The notes below the pieces were generated by a model. It did not search any database and was not told the origin of the DNA. It saw only the letters and a program-made list of their open reading frames with translations. Shown here in pieces: positions 39,183 through 47,841 of a stretch of DNA of 64,000 nt. Source of the DNA: Candidatus Tectomicrobia bacterium (GTDB lineage: Bacteria; UBA8248); assembly GCA_016192135.1 (NCBI GenBank), contig JACPUR010000019.1:62001-126000 (forward strand). Reading direction: 5' to 3'. Positions within the stretch are counted from its first letter, which is position 1; each line of letters opens with the position of its first letter. A program made the position numbers and the translations under genes.

Positions 39183-39198
39183 CGTTCCACGTGGAACC
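39183..39198. promoter_or_regulatory. parS: parS centromere site 2
   Basis: CGTTCCACGTGGAACC contains a perfect 14-bp palindrome (GTTCCACGTGGAAC, 39184-39197). It is 43 bp from site 1 and carries the same GTTCCACGTG arm, so this species may prefer GTTCCACGTGGAAC over the standard consensus. Confidence 0.8.
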
Positions 39199-39273
39199 CG
39201 CCTTGAATTTCCCTCCGGGCTGTGCCAGTCTCTCCGAAACGTTTCGGCATTCCTTTAAGGCGATCCCTCGGCC

Positions 39274-40119
39274 ATGAATGACCCTGTCTCGGCACCCGCC
39301 CCTCCGATTCATTCGGCGCCTGCCCCGGCCGAGCCCTCGGACGGGTGCCGGGTGGTGGCCATCGTGAACCAGAAGGGCGGGGTGGGGAAGACCACCACAG
39401 CGGTGAACCTGGCCGCCTGCCTGGCCGTGGCGGAGGAGCCCACCCTCCTGGTGGACCTGGACCCCCAGTCGAACGCTACGAGTGCTTTCGGATTTCATTC
39501 GCCTGGACCCGCCCTTTACCGCGCCCTCGTCCTTCGGGAGCCGCTGCGGGAGGGGTCGATTCAACATATTGATATAAAAGGACTTAAATTGCTCCCGTCC
39601 TCCATGGACTTGGCCGGGGCGGAGGTGGAGCTGGCGGACCTGTCCGACCGGGCGAACCGCCTGCGGGAGGCCATCGCCCCCCTCCGGAGCCGGTTCCGCT
39701 TCATCCTCATCGACTGCCCACCCTCGCTCGGTTTCCTCACCCTGAACGGGCTGCGCGCGGCGGACGAGATCCTCATTCCCCTCCAGGCCGAGTATTTCGC
39801 CCTCGAGGGCCTGGCCCGGCTGATGAAGACGGTCGAGCGCATCCGGGCCGGCGTCCATCCGGGCCTCAAGACGGGCGGGATCGTCCTCACCATGTACGAC
39901 GCGCGCACCAATCTCTCGCGCCAGGTGGCGGAGGAACTGCGCAGCCACCTGCCGGACCTCGTCTACCGGGTGGCCATCCCCCGGAGCGTGCGGCTGGCCG
40001 AGGCCCCCAGCCACGGCAAGCCCATCATCTCCTACGACATCTCCTCCCCGGGGGCGCAGGCCTACCTCGCCCTGGCCGGGGAGTTCCTGGCCCGCTGCGG
40101 CCGAAAGCCGAGGGGATAA
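39274..40119 (+). CDS. parA: ParA (Soj), chromosome-partitioning ATPase
   Basis: Walker-type ATPase that moves ParB-parS complexes. The deviant Walker A KGGVGKTTTAVNLAA near residue 34, switch LLVDLDPQSNATSAF, and Walker B FILIDCPPSLGFLTLNGL are all present, along with LSRQVAEELRSHLPDLVYR and IPRSVRLAEAPSHGKP, typical of chromosomal Soj. 281 residues, with a 25-residue Pro/Ala-rich N-terminal lead. It lies 3 bp before parB. Confidence 0.96.
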   Translation: MNDPVSAPAPPIHSAPAPAEPSDGCRVVAIVNQKGGVGKTTTAVNLAACLAVAEEPTLLVDLDPQSNATSAFGFHSPGPALYRALVLREPLREGSIQHIDIKGLKLLPSSMDLAGAEVELADLSDRANRLREAIAPLRSRFRFILIDCPPSLGFLTLNGLRAADEILIPLQAEYFALEGLARLMKTVERIRAGVHPGLKTGGIVLTMYDARTNLSRQVAEELRSHLPDLVYRVAIPRSVRLAEAPSHGKPIISYDISSPGAQAYLALAGEFLARCGRKPRG

Positions 40120-40122
40120 GCC

Positions 40123-41046
40123 ATGGCGCTCGCGCGCAAGAAGGCCTTGGGCCGCGGCCTGGACGCCCTGCTCGCCGAGGAGTCCGCCGCCCCCGCCGCC
40201 GCGGAGGAGGCGCCCGTCCCCGCATCCGAGCCGGGCGAAGGGAAGCTCTTCGCCATCTCCCCGGACCGCCTCCGGCCCGGCGTCCACCAGCCCCGCACCG
40301 ACTTCGACGAGGAGGACCTGGCCGAGCTGGCCGAGTCGGTGCGCGCCCACGGCATCCTCCAGCCCATCCTCGTGCGGCGGCTGCCGAACGGGGACTTCGA
40401 GATCGTGGCGGGCGAGCGGCGATGGCGCGCGGCGCGCCTCGCGGGCCTGGCCGAGGTGCCCGTCCTCGCCATCGAGGCGGCGGGCGGACGGGCGCTCGAG
40501 ATCGCCATCATCGAGAACGTGCAGCGCTCCGACCTCAACCCGATGGAGGAGGCCTCCGCCTTCCAGAGCATGGTGGAGCGCCTCGGCCTTACCCAGGAGG
40601 AGGTGGCCGCGCGCGTCGGGAAGGAGCGCTCCACGGTGGCGAACTACATCCGCCTGCTGCGCCTGCCCGCGGCGGTACAGGAGATCGTGGCGGCGGGGGA
40701 CCTGTCGATGGGCCACGCCCGCGCGCTGCTCTCGCTGCGCACGGAGGAGGAGATGACGGCCTTCGCACGGGCGGCCGCGCGCAGCGGGCTTTCGGTGCGC
40801 CAGCTCGAGGGGCGGATCCGCAAGCTGCTTGCGGGGCCTCCCGCCGCGAGAGCACAATACGAGCGTCCCCCCGCGGACGAAGGGCCGGACGGGCCGCAGG
40901 CGGTCTTCATCCGCGACATCGCCGCCCGCCTCCGCGCCTCCCTGGGGACGAAGGTGACGATCCAGGGCGACGAGAAGCGCGGCCGGATCCTCATCGAGTA
41001 CTACTCTTCCGAGGTCCTCGAGGGGCTGGCCGACCGGCTCTCCTGA
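40123..41046 (+). CDS. parB: ParB (Spo0J), parS-binding CTPase
   Basis: Binds parS and slides as a CTP-dependent clamp. KKALGRGLDALLAEE at the N-terminus is the ParA-contacting start. The CTPase motifs are LQPILVRR and IVAGERRWRAARLAGL, then ENVQRSDLNPMEEA and an HTH (LTQEEVAARVGKERSTVANYIRLLRL). The C-terminal dimer part is about residues 265-307. 307 residues is normal. The two parS sites lie about 0.95 kb upstream. Confidence 0.96.
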   Translation: MALARKKALGRGLDALLAEESAAPAAAEEAPVPASEPGEGKLFAISPDRLRPGVHQPRTDFDEEDLAELAESVRAHGILQPILVRRLPNGDFEIVAGERRWRAARLAGLAEVPVLAIEAAGGRALEIAIIENVQRSDLNPMEEASAFQSMVERLGLTQEEVAARVGKERSTVANYIRLLRLPAAVQEIVAAGDLSMGHARALLSLRTEEEMTAFARAAARSGLSVRQLEGRIRKLLAGPPAARAQYERPPADEGPDGPQAVFIRDIAARLRASLGTKVTIQGDEKRGRILIEYYSSEVLEGLADRLS

Positions 41047-41090
41047 GCCGGGCGCCGAGGGGGGCTTCCATGGGCGCAGGAGGATGGTGG

Positions 41091-41483
41091 ATGAGCCGCA
41101 ACTCGAAGAACTACGAGAAGACCATCCGGGCCTTCCTCGGGGAGGGCACCGAGTTCAAGGGCGTGATCACCTTCGAGGGCACGGTGCGGGTGGACGGCGT
41201 GCTCGAGGGCGAGGTGATAACGGAGGACACCTTCATCATCGGCGCGGCCGCGCGGGTGAAGGCCACGGTGCGGGCGGGCGTCGTGATCATCATGGGGAAG
41301 ACCGAGGGCCGGATCGAGGCCAAGGAACGGTGCGAGATCCGAGCCGGCAGCCACGTGAAGGGAGAGGTCCACACCCCGAGCATCTACATCGAGGAGGGCG
41401 CCGTCTTCGAGGGCGTCTGCCACATGACGGGGGAGGGCGAGGCCGCCAAGCGGCTGGCCGCCGCCGCCCCGAAGGAAGGCTGA
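41091..41483 (+). CDS. bactofilin
   Basis: Polymer-forming cytoskeletal protein of the bactofilin family (DUF583). The 130-residue product has the right-handed beta-helix core, starting TEFKGVITFEGTVRVDGVLEGEV and continuing with Gly/Val-rich turns (IIGAAARVKATVRAGVVIIMGKTEGRIEA). ATG 41091 is preceded by AGGAGG at a good distance; ATG 41070 would add seven residues. Bactofilins next to parAB are known in myxobacteria, where they position the ParABS machinery, so a role in chromosome arrangement is plausible here. Confidence 0.9.
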   Translation: MSRNSKNYEKTIRAFLGEGTEFKGVITFEGTVRVDGVLEGEVITEDTFIIGAAARVKATVRAGVVIIMGKTEGRIEAKERCEIRAGSHVKGEVHTPSIYIEEGAVFEGVCHMTGEGEAAKRLAAAAPKEG

Positions 41484-41485
41484 TT

Positions 41486-42064
41486 TTGCGCTCCCACTTC
41501 TCTCTTGCCGCCGCCCTCCTCGCCGCCTCGCTTGCGGCGGGCTGCGGCTCCTTCTCGCCCCGCCAGGCCATGAGCGGCCGCGACATGAGCGTTGAGCACC
41601 AGCCCCCCGCCGGGAGCGCCGCCTTCCGGGGGCTGGCGCTCGAGAAGACGCCCTCCATCGTGGTGCTCAAGATCGACGGCGATGATGTGCGTTCCAACAT
41701 GGAGAGCGTTTCCCAGGCCCTCGTGTCCAGGGGATACCTGGTGCGAAATTATTCGGCGACCCTCGACGAGCTGACCAAGGCCGGGCTCCTGCACAGCCGC
41801 TCGCTGGACCCGGAGGCCCTCCGCAAGGCCTCCCAGATCTTCAAGGAGGAGGCCGCGGTCGCGGGCACGCTGGAGGTTTCCCAGCTCGAGCCGCTGCGGG
41901 CCCGGCTCAGCCTGTCGTGGATCGACCTCAGGACGCTGAAGACCCTCTGGACGGCCAAGGCCGACTATTCCGGCTACGCGATCGGAGGGCGCAACCGGTT
42001 CGAGGCCGCCGTGCGCGACATGATAGAGAGGGCGCTCGCCCCGCTTCCCCCCGCGAGGCCCTGA
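41486..42064 (+). CDS. unknown lipoprotein
   Basis: 192 residues starting at TTG 41486 (LRSHFSLAAALLAASLAAGC) with GAAGGAAGG upstream; the lipobox SLAAGC places the acylated cysteine near residue 21. The mature part has KTPSIVVLKIDGDDVRSNMESVSQALVSRGYLV and later AVAGTLEVSQLEPLRARLSLSWIDLRTLKTLW, an alpha/beta pattern like that of penicillin-binding-protein-activator or curli-assembly (CsgG-like) lipoproteins, but the match is too weak to name. It begins 2 nt after the bactofilin stop. Confidence 0.8.
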   Translation: MRSHFSLAAALLAASLAAGCGSFSPRQAMSGRDMSVEHQPPAGSAAFRGLALEKTPSIVVLKIDGDDVRSNMESVSQALVSRGYLVRNYSATLDELTKAGLLHSRSLDPEALRKASQIFKEEAAVAGTLEVSQLEPLRARLSLSWIDLRTLKTLWTAKADYSGYAIGGRNRFEAAVRDMIERALAPLPPARP

Positions 42065-42076
42065 GGCATCGGGATC

Positions 42077-42307
42077 ATGGGAGGCCGTTCGGCGCTCGCG
42101 GTCTGCGCGGGCTTTCTCTTCTGGGTCGGGCTCGCCTATTTCTACTACGTGCAGGACCTGGGCGGGGCCATCGTGCTCGCCCTTTCGTTCGTGGCGGCGG
42201 TGGCCGTCTATAGCTGGATGCGCCGCCGCCCTAGGCGCACCCCGCGCCCCAAGTCGGACCTCCCCGACTTCAAGTTCGACAACGTGACGCCCAAGGACTT
42301 CGAGTGA
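42077..42307 (+). CDS. small two-helix membrane protein
   Basis: 76 residues: two hydrophobic helices (about 5-24 and 27-46), then a basic stretch RRRPRRTPRP and an acidic tail DLPDFKFDNVTPKDFE. Probably both termini are cytoplasmic. The stop overlaps the next GTG by GTGA (42304-42307). No family is recognised. Confidence 0.7.
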   Translation: MGGRSALAVCAGFLFWVGLAYFYYVQDLGGAIVLALSFVAAVAVYSWMRRRPRRTPRPKSDLPDFKFDNVTPKDFE

Positions 42308-43179
42308 GAGCGCGGGGCTTCCCCGCGCCGGCCGCGCTGGCGCTCGCCTTGCTGGCGGCGTGGGGATGCGGCGGCGCCCGCCCCGAACCCTCCCTGCCCA
42401 CGGCCCCGGCCGGGGTGATCCGCGACCCGGCGCCGATGGTCCTGGTCCCGGCCGGGCCCTTCCTGCGCGGTTCCCCGGCGCCCACCCCGCCGGAGAAGGA
42501 CGACGCCCCCGCCCGCCCCATCCAGCTCGGCGCCTTCCGCGTCGACCGGGCCGAGGTCACCAACGCCGCCTACGCGCGCTTCGTCGAGGCCACCGGGCGC
42601 CGCCCGCCCCAGTGGGGCGCCGAGGACGCCCGGCGCGCCCGCCGGCCGGGGGAGGCCTCCGCCCCGGACTGGAGCCGCTTCGGCTGGGACGGAGGCCGCC
42701 CCCAGCCGGGGACCGGGGATCTCCCCGTCACCCTCGTCACCTGGTTCGACGCCGAGGCCTACTGCGCCTGGGCCGGCAAGCGCCTCCCCACCGAGGCCGA
42801 GTGGGAGAAGGCCGCCCGGGGGACGGACGGGCGCCGCTATCCCTGGGGGGGAGACCCCCCCGGGGGCCGGGCGAACTTCGGGGGCGCCCACCCGGGGCCG
42901 CTCCCCGCCGGCACCTTCCCCGGCGGGGCCAGCCCCTATGGCGCGCTGGACATGGCAGGGAACGCCGCCGAGTGGGTGGCGGACTACCACGCCCCCGGCT
43001 ACTACCGCGAGGCCCCGGAGCGCGATCCCCGGGGGCCCGGGCGGGGCGTTGCGCGGGCCGTGCGCGGGGGCTTCTGGCGCGATCCGGCGGAGCGGATCAC
43101 GGCGCACCGCCGCTGGCGCCTCCCCCCCGCCCAGAAGCACGGCGGCGTGGGCTTTCGCTGCGCGCGATCGGTGGAATAG
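42304..43179 (+). CDS. FGE-sulfatase (SUMF1) domain lipoprotein
   Basis: 291 residues with a signal peptide and lipobox-like LLAAWGC, then a full SUMF1 domain: MVLVPAGPFLRGSP (start), VTNAAYARFVEATG, VTWFDAEAYCAWAGKRLPTEAEW, YPWGG, MAGNAAEWVADYH and VRGGFW, ending GVGFRCARSVE. The two catalytic cysteines of true formylglycine-generating enzyme are not apparent. It is the second such protein in the window (see 15130), without TPRs. GTG start, coupled to the small membrane protein. Confidence 0.88.
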   Translation: MRARGFPAPAALALALLAAWGCGGARPEPSLPTAPAGVIRDPAPMVLVPAGPFLRGSPAPTPPEKDDAPARPIQLGAFRVDRAEVTNAAYARFVEATGRRPPQWGAEDARRARRPGEASAPDWSRFGWDGGRPQPGTGDLPVTLVTWFDAEAYCAWAGKRLPTEAEWEKAARGTDGRRYPWGGDPPGGRANFGGAHPGPLPAGTFPGGASPYGALDMAGNAAEWVADYHAPGYYREAPERDPRGPGRGVARAVRGGFWRDPAERITAHRRWRLPPAQKHGGVGFRCARSVE

Positions 43180-43303
43180 ACTGCCGAAATGACGTGCAAT
43201 TCACTCACTTTTAGCGGTCGAACCCGGCAAACAGGCAGGGATTATATACTTGACTCCCTGACCTCCCGGGACTATTTTTAGTAACGGAGGCTTTGGTGGT
43301 GCC

Positions 43304-43330
43304 AAAAGGCGCGCCTTAGCCTTTTTCTTT
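43304..43330. terminator. intrinsic terminator, probably bidirectional
   Basis: AAAAGGC (43304-43310), 8-nt loop, GCCTTTT (43319-43325), then TCTTT. The stem is perfect and the A and T tracts make it functional on both strands. It lies between the convergent SUMF1 and DUF3800 genes and overlaps the last DUF3800 codons. Confidence 0.8.
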
Positions 43331-44266
43331 TCCTAGAGGCAGATCCCCCTGCTGAGGTTTTTTTCGCAACCCTTCGATGAAGTCCTGAACCTTTTCCTCT
43401 TTTGGCCTTAGATCATCAATATAGCTGAATCCAAATATCGGCCATTCCCGGCCATCCTCTTCGGAATAGCGCCGGGCAAAGAATCTCATCTCTTCCACTC
43501 TCTTGCCATAGGGTTCCATCTCGGGCCGGGTCGGTTCTCTCATGCCCGGAATTCTCAGACCCCAATTCAAACAGTAGGCGCAGATATCGGCGATTTGGGT
43601 CGCTGTAGTCAGATCGGACATAACAAAGAACGGCTCGGGGATAATACGGGAACTTCGCGCACGGCCTCTGATGGTTTCAGAGAAATAATGACTCATCTGG
43701 TCGCCGAGAAGTTTGCATTTGGTCTTTTCGAATTCATCAAACACGACGATTCCGCGTTCGTCTGGTTGTTGCGTTTCAAGAAAATAGAAAAATCTCTGGA
43801 ATAAATATGAATAGTCCTTCCTCAAAAAATTCCCGGAGGGAACCTTTGCATCCCGCGACACAATGGAGGCAAATGCGACGACCTGGTGGGCTTGGCAAAG
43901 ATCGAAGACCTTGTGGACAAAAGCAATCTTCGCTTGTCCATAGGCAGCAAACTCCATCCGGGAGCCCTTGTTTTCCTTGCGCTGCCCTTTTTCCAGAAAT
44001 GACAGGACGAGTTTGGTTCGTTCATCAAGGGCAATGGGCTCTGCGGATGTGGCCAACCGGAAGGTTTTCCGCTTGAGAAGTTTCTTTCCCTTGAATTCGT
44101 CGTCGGTGCTCTTCAGGGGCATTCCAAAGTATTCTTTTTCGGCGGATCGAATAGCCTGTATAAGGTTCCACAGCTGCAATTCCTTGATGGCCACGCCGCA
44201 TAGGACATTATACGGCGTACCATCAGGGCCGACGCCCGAGAGGCTTTCGTCCACGAAGAAAAGCAT
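43316..44266 (-). CDS. DUF3800 family protein 2 (low-GC insertion)
   Basis: 316 residues. The N-terminus MLFFVDESLSG and the C-terminal SDLTTATQIADICAYCLNW hold the D-E-S and Q-x-A-D hallmarks of DUF3800. The start is ATG 44266, preceded by AAAGGAGG; a longer frame to 44344 has no ribosome site. GC is much lower than in flanking genes, and the gene is isolated, with a bidirectional terminator at its end. Sequence similarity to the 13222 protein is low outside the motifs, so these are separate acquisitions. Role unknown; some relatives sit in defence islands. Confidence 0.85.
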   Translation of the reverse strand: MLFFVDESLSGVGPDGTPYNVLCGVAIKELQLWNLIQAIRSAEKEYFGMPLKSTDDEFKGKKLLKRKTFRLATSAEPIALDERTKLVLSFLEKGQRKENKGSRMEFAAYGQAKIAFVHKVFDLCQAHQVVAFASIVSRDAKVPSGNFLRKDYSYLFQRFFYFLETQQPDERGIVVFDEFEKTKCKLLGDQMSHYFSETIRGRARSSRIIPEPFFVMSDLTTATQIADICAYCLNWGLRIPGMREPTRPEMEPYGKRVEEMRFFARRYSEEDGREWPIFGFSYIDDLRPKEEKVQDFIEGLRKKPQQGDLPLGKEKG

Positions 44267-44414
44267 CGTTTCCTCCTTTGAGAGGAAGTTATCTATTTTC
44301 CTTGAATCCGGCAATTGATCTCCGCCGGGCCGCCGACGCTTCAATCTTCACCCCGGATGTGCTAGAGATTTCCCTTCCGCGATTCGGGCGGCTCCAATCC
44401 GACGGGAGACCCGC

Positions 44415-45293
44415 ATGAAGTTCCTGGCCGCGCTGGCCCAGATCGGCCCCACCCTCGGGAACCTCGAGGCGAACTTCGCGATGTTCGAGGCGTCCGTCCG
44501 GAGCGCGAGGCGCAAGGGGGCGGAGCTGCTCGTCTTCCCGGAGCTCTCCCTGACGGGGTATTTCCTGAAGGACATGGTGCCCGACGTGGCCGAGCGGCCG
44601 GGCGGGGAGCTCCTCAAGCGCGTGGCCGCGCTGAGCGAGGAGGTGGCGCTCGTGGTGGGCTTCGTCGAGGAGTCGGCGCGCCACGCCTTCTACAACGCGG
44701 CGGCCTACTTCGAGGGCGGCAAGCTCGTCCATCTCCACCGCAAGATCTACCTCCCCACCTACGGCCTCTTCGACGAGCACCGCTACGTGGGGGCGGGGAG
44801 CCAGATGCGCGCCTTCGAGACGCGCTTCGGGCGGGCGGCCATCCTGGTCTGCGAGGACGCCTGGCACCCCAGCCTGGCCTACGTCGCCGCGCTGGACGGG
44901 GCGGACCTCCTCTTCGTGCCCTCGGCCAGCCCGGCGCGGGGCCCCCACCGCCGGAAGGGGGCGGGCCCGGCCCCGGGCAAGGGGGCCACCCTCTCCATCC
45001 AGCGCACCTGGCAGTCCCTCACCCGCGCCTACGCGACCGCCTTCAACCAGTACGTCTTCTTCGCCAACCGGGTGGGCTACGAGGACGGCATCCACTTCTG
45101 GGGGGGCTCGGAGGTCATCGCCCCCTCGGGCGAGGCCGCCGCCTCGGCCCCCCTCGGGAAGCCCCACCTCCTCCTCGCAGGGGTGGACACGGCCGAGGTG
45201 CGCCGCTCCCGCGTCGCCTCCCCCACCCTGCGCGACGAGAACCCGATCCTCGTCCTCCGCGAGCTCCGCCGCATCGAAGCCCGAAAAGAGTAG
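44415..45293 (+). CDS. nitrilase-superfamily amidohydrolase (NAD synthetase glutaminase-like)
   Basis: 292 residues with the catalytic triad of the superfamily: E43 (FPELSLTGYF), K110 (HRKIYLPTYGLFDE) and C146 (ILVCEDAWHP). The K-I-Y-L-P-T-Y-G-x-F-D-E and V-C-E-D-x-W-H-P motifs resemble the glutaminase domain of glutamine-dependent NAD synthetase. A stand-alone NadE without such a domain is encoded at 50909, so this protein could supply ammonia to it, but that is inference. N-carbamoyl-amine amidohydrolase is the alternative. Confidence 0.85.
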   Translation: MKFLAALAQIGPTLGNLEANFAMFEASVRSARRKGAELLVFPELSLTGYFLKDMVPDVAERPGGELLKRVAALSEEVALVVGFVEESARHAFYNAAAYFEGGKLVHLHRKIYLPTYGLFDEHRYVGAGSQMRAFETRFGRAAILVCEDAWHPSLAYVAALDGADLLFVPSASPARGPHRRKGAGPAPGKGATLSIQRTWQSLTRAYATAFNQYVFFANRVGYEDGIHFWGGSEVIAPSGEAAASAPLGKPHLLLAGVDTAEVRRSRVASPTLRDENPILVLRELRRIEARKE

Positions 45294-45470
45294 CTCCGCG
45301 CCCGGTAGAAACCGCCGGCTCAGGCAGGATTATTTGTTTATTTATTAATCCGCCTCAATCAAATTGAGAATGTGCGTGATTTTTTCACGAAATGTGATCT
45401 GGATCACATTTCGGAGGCTCCGCCCGGCATAGATTTAATGTTACGTTATCTTTGCTAGACAAAAAAGCGG
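45294..45470. promoter_or_regulatory. AT-rich regulatory gap with near-consensus CRP-type operator
   Basis: The centre of this 177-bp AT-rich gap holds TGTGATCTGGATCACA flanked by AAA/TTT (45390-45411), a perfect half-site pair identical to the E. coli CRP consensus apart from one central base. An adjoining shorter palindrome CGTGA-TTTTT-TCACG lies at 45375-45389. They sit 60-130 bp upstream of the kinase gene. A CRP/FNR-family regulator probably acts here. Confidence 0.75.
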
Positions 45471-45545
45471 ATGCAAGTTCGAGGACCGGGCAGTCTGATT
45501 TGGCCTTGCCCGGCAGGGCCGCGGCCGGATCGGAGGGACGGAGGG

Positions 45546-47357
45546 GTGCCACCATTGCTGGGGGAGCGGGCGACGCAGCGGTTCGCCCGCCTAGGCCTCC
45601 GCGCCCGCCTCCTGATGCTGGTGGGGGCCGCCCTCGTCCCGGCCCTGGGCGTCATCCTCTACAGCGGGCTCAAGCACCGCGCCACCGAGATCGCCGGCGC
45701 CCGGGAGCGCGCCAGCCACCTCGTCCGGGCGGTTTCCGCCGGACACGAGGAGGCGATCCTCCAAACCCGCCTTCTCCTGGACATGCTGTCCCGGCTCCCC
45801 GAGGTCCGAGGCAAGGACGCCCCGGCCTGCTCCGCCCTCTTCGCCGGCCTCATCAAGCGCTTCCCCCGCTACCTCAACCTCGGCGTGGCCGGGCCGGACG
45901 GCCTCATCTGGTGCAGCGGCCTCCCGATGGCGCAGCCGGTGGACGCCTCCCACCGGGAGTATTTCCGCAGGGCCATGGCTACGGGAGGCTTCGCCTCCGG
46001 GGGATACCAGATCGGCACCATCACGCAGAGGCCCTCCATCAATTTCGGCCAGGCGTACTACGGCGCCTCGCCGGGCATCGAGGGCGTGATGTTCGCCGCC
46101 CTGGATCTGGCGTGGCTGGCGGGGGCGGCGGACCGGGTGCTCCTTCCTCCGGGCGGCCAGTTCGCCCTGGTGGATCGGGAGGGGCGGGCCCTGGCGCGCA
46201 TCCCCGAAACCCAGGTCGGCGAGAGGCTCGCCCACGCTCCCTTCATCCAGCGGATGGCGGCGGAGGGAAGGACCGTCGCCGAGCGGACGGGCAAAGACGG
46301 CGTCCGCTGGCTCACCGCCCTCGCGAGGACGGGGGCGCGGATCGACGGAATCTACGCTGTGGTGGACATCCCGCTGCCCGCCGCGCTGGAGGAGGCGAAC
46401 CGGGTCTTCCTGCGCAGCCTCCTGGCCCTGGGCTTCATCGCCCTCCTCGCCTTCGCGGCCGCTTGGGCCGGAGGGGAGTGGTTCGTCCGCCGGCCGATCG
46501 GCAGCCTCCTCGCCGGCGCCCGCCGCATGGCGGCGGGCGACCTGAAGGCGCGCACCGGGCTCCCCCACGAGGGCACCGAGCTGAACCGCCTGGCCGGGGC
46601 CTTCGACCGCATGGCTGATTCCCTTGAGGCGTCGGCAAAGGAGAACCAGCGGAACCAGGATATCGTCTTCCGATCCGAAAAACTCTCCACCATGGGGGTG
46701 CTGCTGGCGGGGGCGACCCATGAGATACTGAACCCGGCGAACATCATCGGCCTGCACGCCCAGCGGCTCATCCGGGACAACGCGGAGGGAAGCATGGAGC
46801 ACAAGTCCGGCGAGGTCATGTGGGCGAGCGTCCAGCGGATCACCGACATCTGCGGCGGGCTTCGGCGCTTCTCCCGCGACGACGCGCCGAAATCCGAGCC
46901 GATCGCCCCCAGCCAGGTCGCGGACGACTGCCTCCAGCTCCTGGCGCACAAGCTCCGGCTGGCCAGCGTGCGGGTGGAGCGGGAGTTCGAGGACGGGGAG
47001 GCGAGGGTCCTGGGGGACCGGAACCGCTTCATGCAGATCTTCCTCAACCTCATCTCGAACGCCGTGGACGCCATGCCGGGGAGCGGCACCCTGACCGTCC
47101 GGACCTCCGTCGTGGAGGAGGAGGGGCGGCGCTGGTGGGAGGGCCGCTTCCTGGACACCGGCGCCGGCATTCCGGCCGAGGTCATGCTGAAGATCTTCGA
47201 GCCCTTCTTCACCACCAAGCCCGAGGACCAGGGGACGGGCCTGGGGCTTCCCGTCTCCCGCCAGATCGCCGAGGCCCACGGCGGCAGGCTGTGGGCCGAG
47301 AGCCCGCCGGGGATGGGAGCGGTCTTCGTGGTCCGGTTCCCGCTGGCGGAGGGTTAG
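45546..47357 (+). CDS. membrane sensor histidine kinase with HAMP domain
   Basis: About 603 residues: TM1 near 22-40, extracytoplasmic sensor of about 240 residues (dCache-like; contains GGYQIGTITQRPSINFGQAYY), TM2 near 285-308, HAMP, then the H-box LAGATHEILNPANIIGLHAQRL, N-box LNLISNAVDAM, G1 DTGAGIP, F-box FEPFFTTK and G2 GTGLGLP. GTG 45546 (after GGAGGGA) is preferred to ATG 45471, which has no ribosome site and gives an odd Pro-rich lead. It is cotranscribed with the response regulator that follows directly. A CRP-type operator lies upstream. Confidence 0.9.
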   Translation: MPPLLGERATQRFARLGLRARLLMLVGAALVPALGVILYSGLKHRATEIAGARERASHLVRAVSAGHEEAILQTRLLLDMLSRLPEVRGKDAPACSALFAGLIKRFPRYLNLGVAGPDGLIWCSGLPMAQPVDASHREYFRRAMATGGFASGGYQIGTITQRPSINFGQAYYGASPGIEGVMFAALDLAWLAGAADRVLLPPGGQFALVDREGRALARIPETQVGERLAHAPFIQRMAAEGRTVAERTGKDGVRWLTALARTGARIDGIYAVVDIPLPAALEEANRVFLRSLLALGFIALLAFAAAWAGGEWFVRRPIGSLLAGARRMAAGDLKARTGLPHEGTELNRLAGAFDRMADSLEASAKENQRNQDIVFRSEKLSTMGVLLAGATHEILNPANIIGLHAQRLIRDNAEGSMEHKSGEVMWASVQRITDICGGLRRFSRDDAPKSEPIAPSQVADDCLQLLAHKLRLASVRVEREFEDGEARVLGDRNRFMQIFLNLISNAVDAMPGSGTLTVRTSVVEEEGRRWWEGRFLDTGAGIPAEVMLKIFEPFFTTKPEDQGTGLGLPVSRQIAEAHGGRLWAESPPGMGAVFVVRFPLAEG

Positions 47358-47714
47358 GTGCGCATCCTGGTGGTGGACGACGAAGCCTTCCTCCGGGAGT
47401 TCCTCGCGGAGGAGCTCGCCCGGCTCGGCCATGAGATGGTGGCCGCCTCCACCGCTCCCGAGGCGCTGGCCGAACTCGAGCACCTGCCGCCGGACCTGAT
47501 TCTCCTCGACCTCAGGATGCCCGGCATGGACGGGGTGGACGCCCTGCGGAAGCTGCGGGACCGGAAGGCCCGCGCCCCCATCATCGTCCTGACCGCCCGC
47601 CGCAACCCGGAGACGATCGCCCACGCCAAGAGCCTGGGCGCCTGCGAGGTGCTGTTCAAGCCCGTGGACCTGAGCCAGCTCTTCGAGATCGTGAAGCGGA
47701 AGCTGGGGGGCTAG
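47358..47714 (+). CDS. single-domain response regulator (CheY-like)
   Basis: 118 residues: acidic pair in VVDDEAF, phospho-acceptor Asp in LILLDLRMPGMDG, Thr in VLTAR and Lys in LFKPVDL. There is no output domain, so it relays phosphate or acts through protein contact. The GTG start is adjacent to the kinase TAG (gttag-gtg), which implies coupling and a cognate pair. Confidence 0.94.
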   Translation: MRILVVDDEAFLREFLAEELARLGHEMVAASTAPEALAELEHLPPDLILLDLRMPGMDGVDALRKLRDRKARAPIIVLTARRNPETIAHAKSLGACEVLFKPVDLSQLFEIVKRKLGG

Positions 47715-47841
47715 CGGGCGGATTGTCTGCGCAGGAGCCTCACCCCCCGCCCTTGGTTTCTGTCGTAGCCCAGGCAAGAATAGCCTCCGGTTCAGCGGAG
47801 CGACGGAGGGGTGTTTGTGCGGGAGGGGTGGGAAAGGGAGC

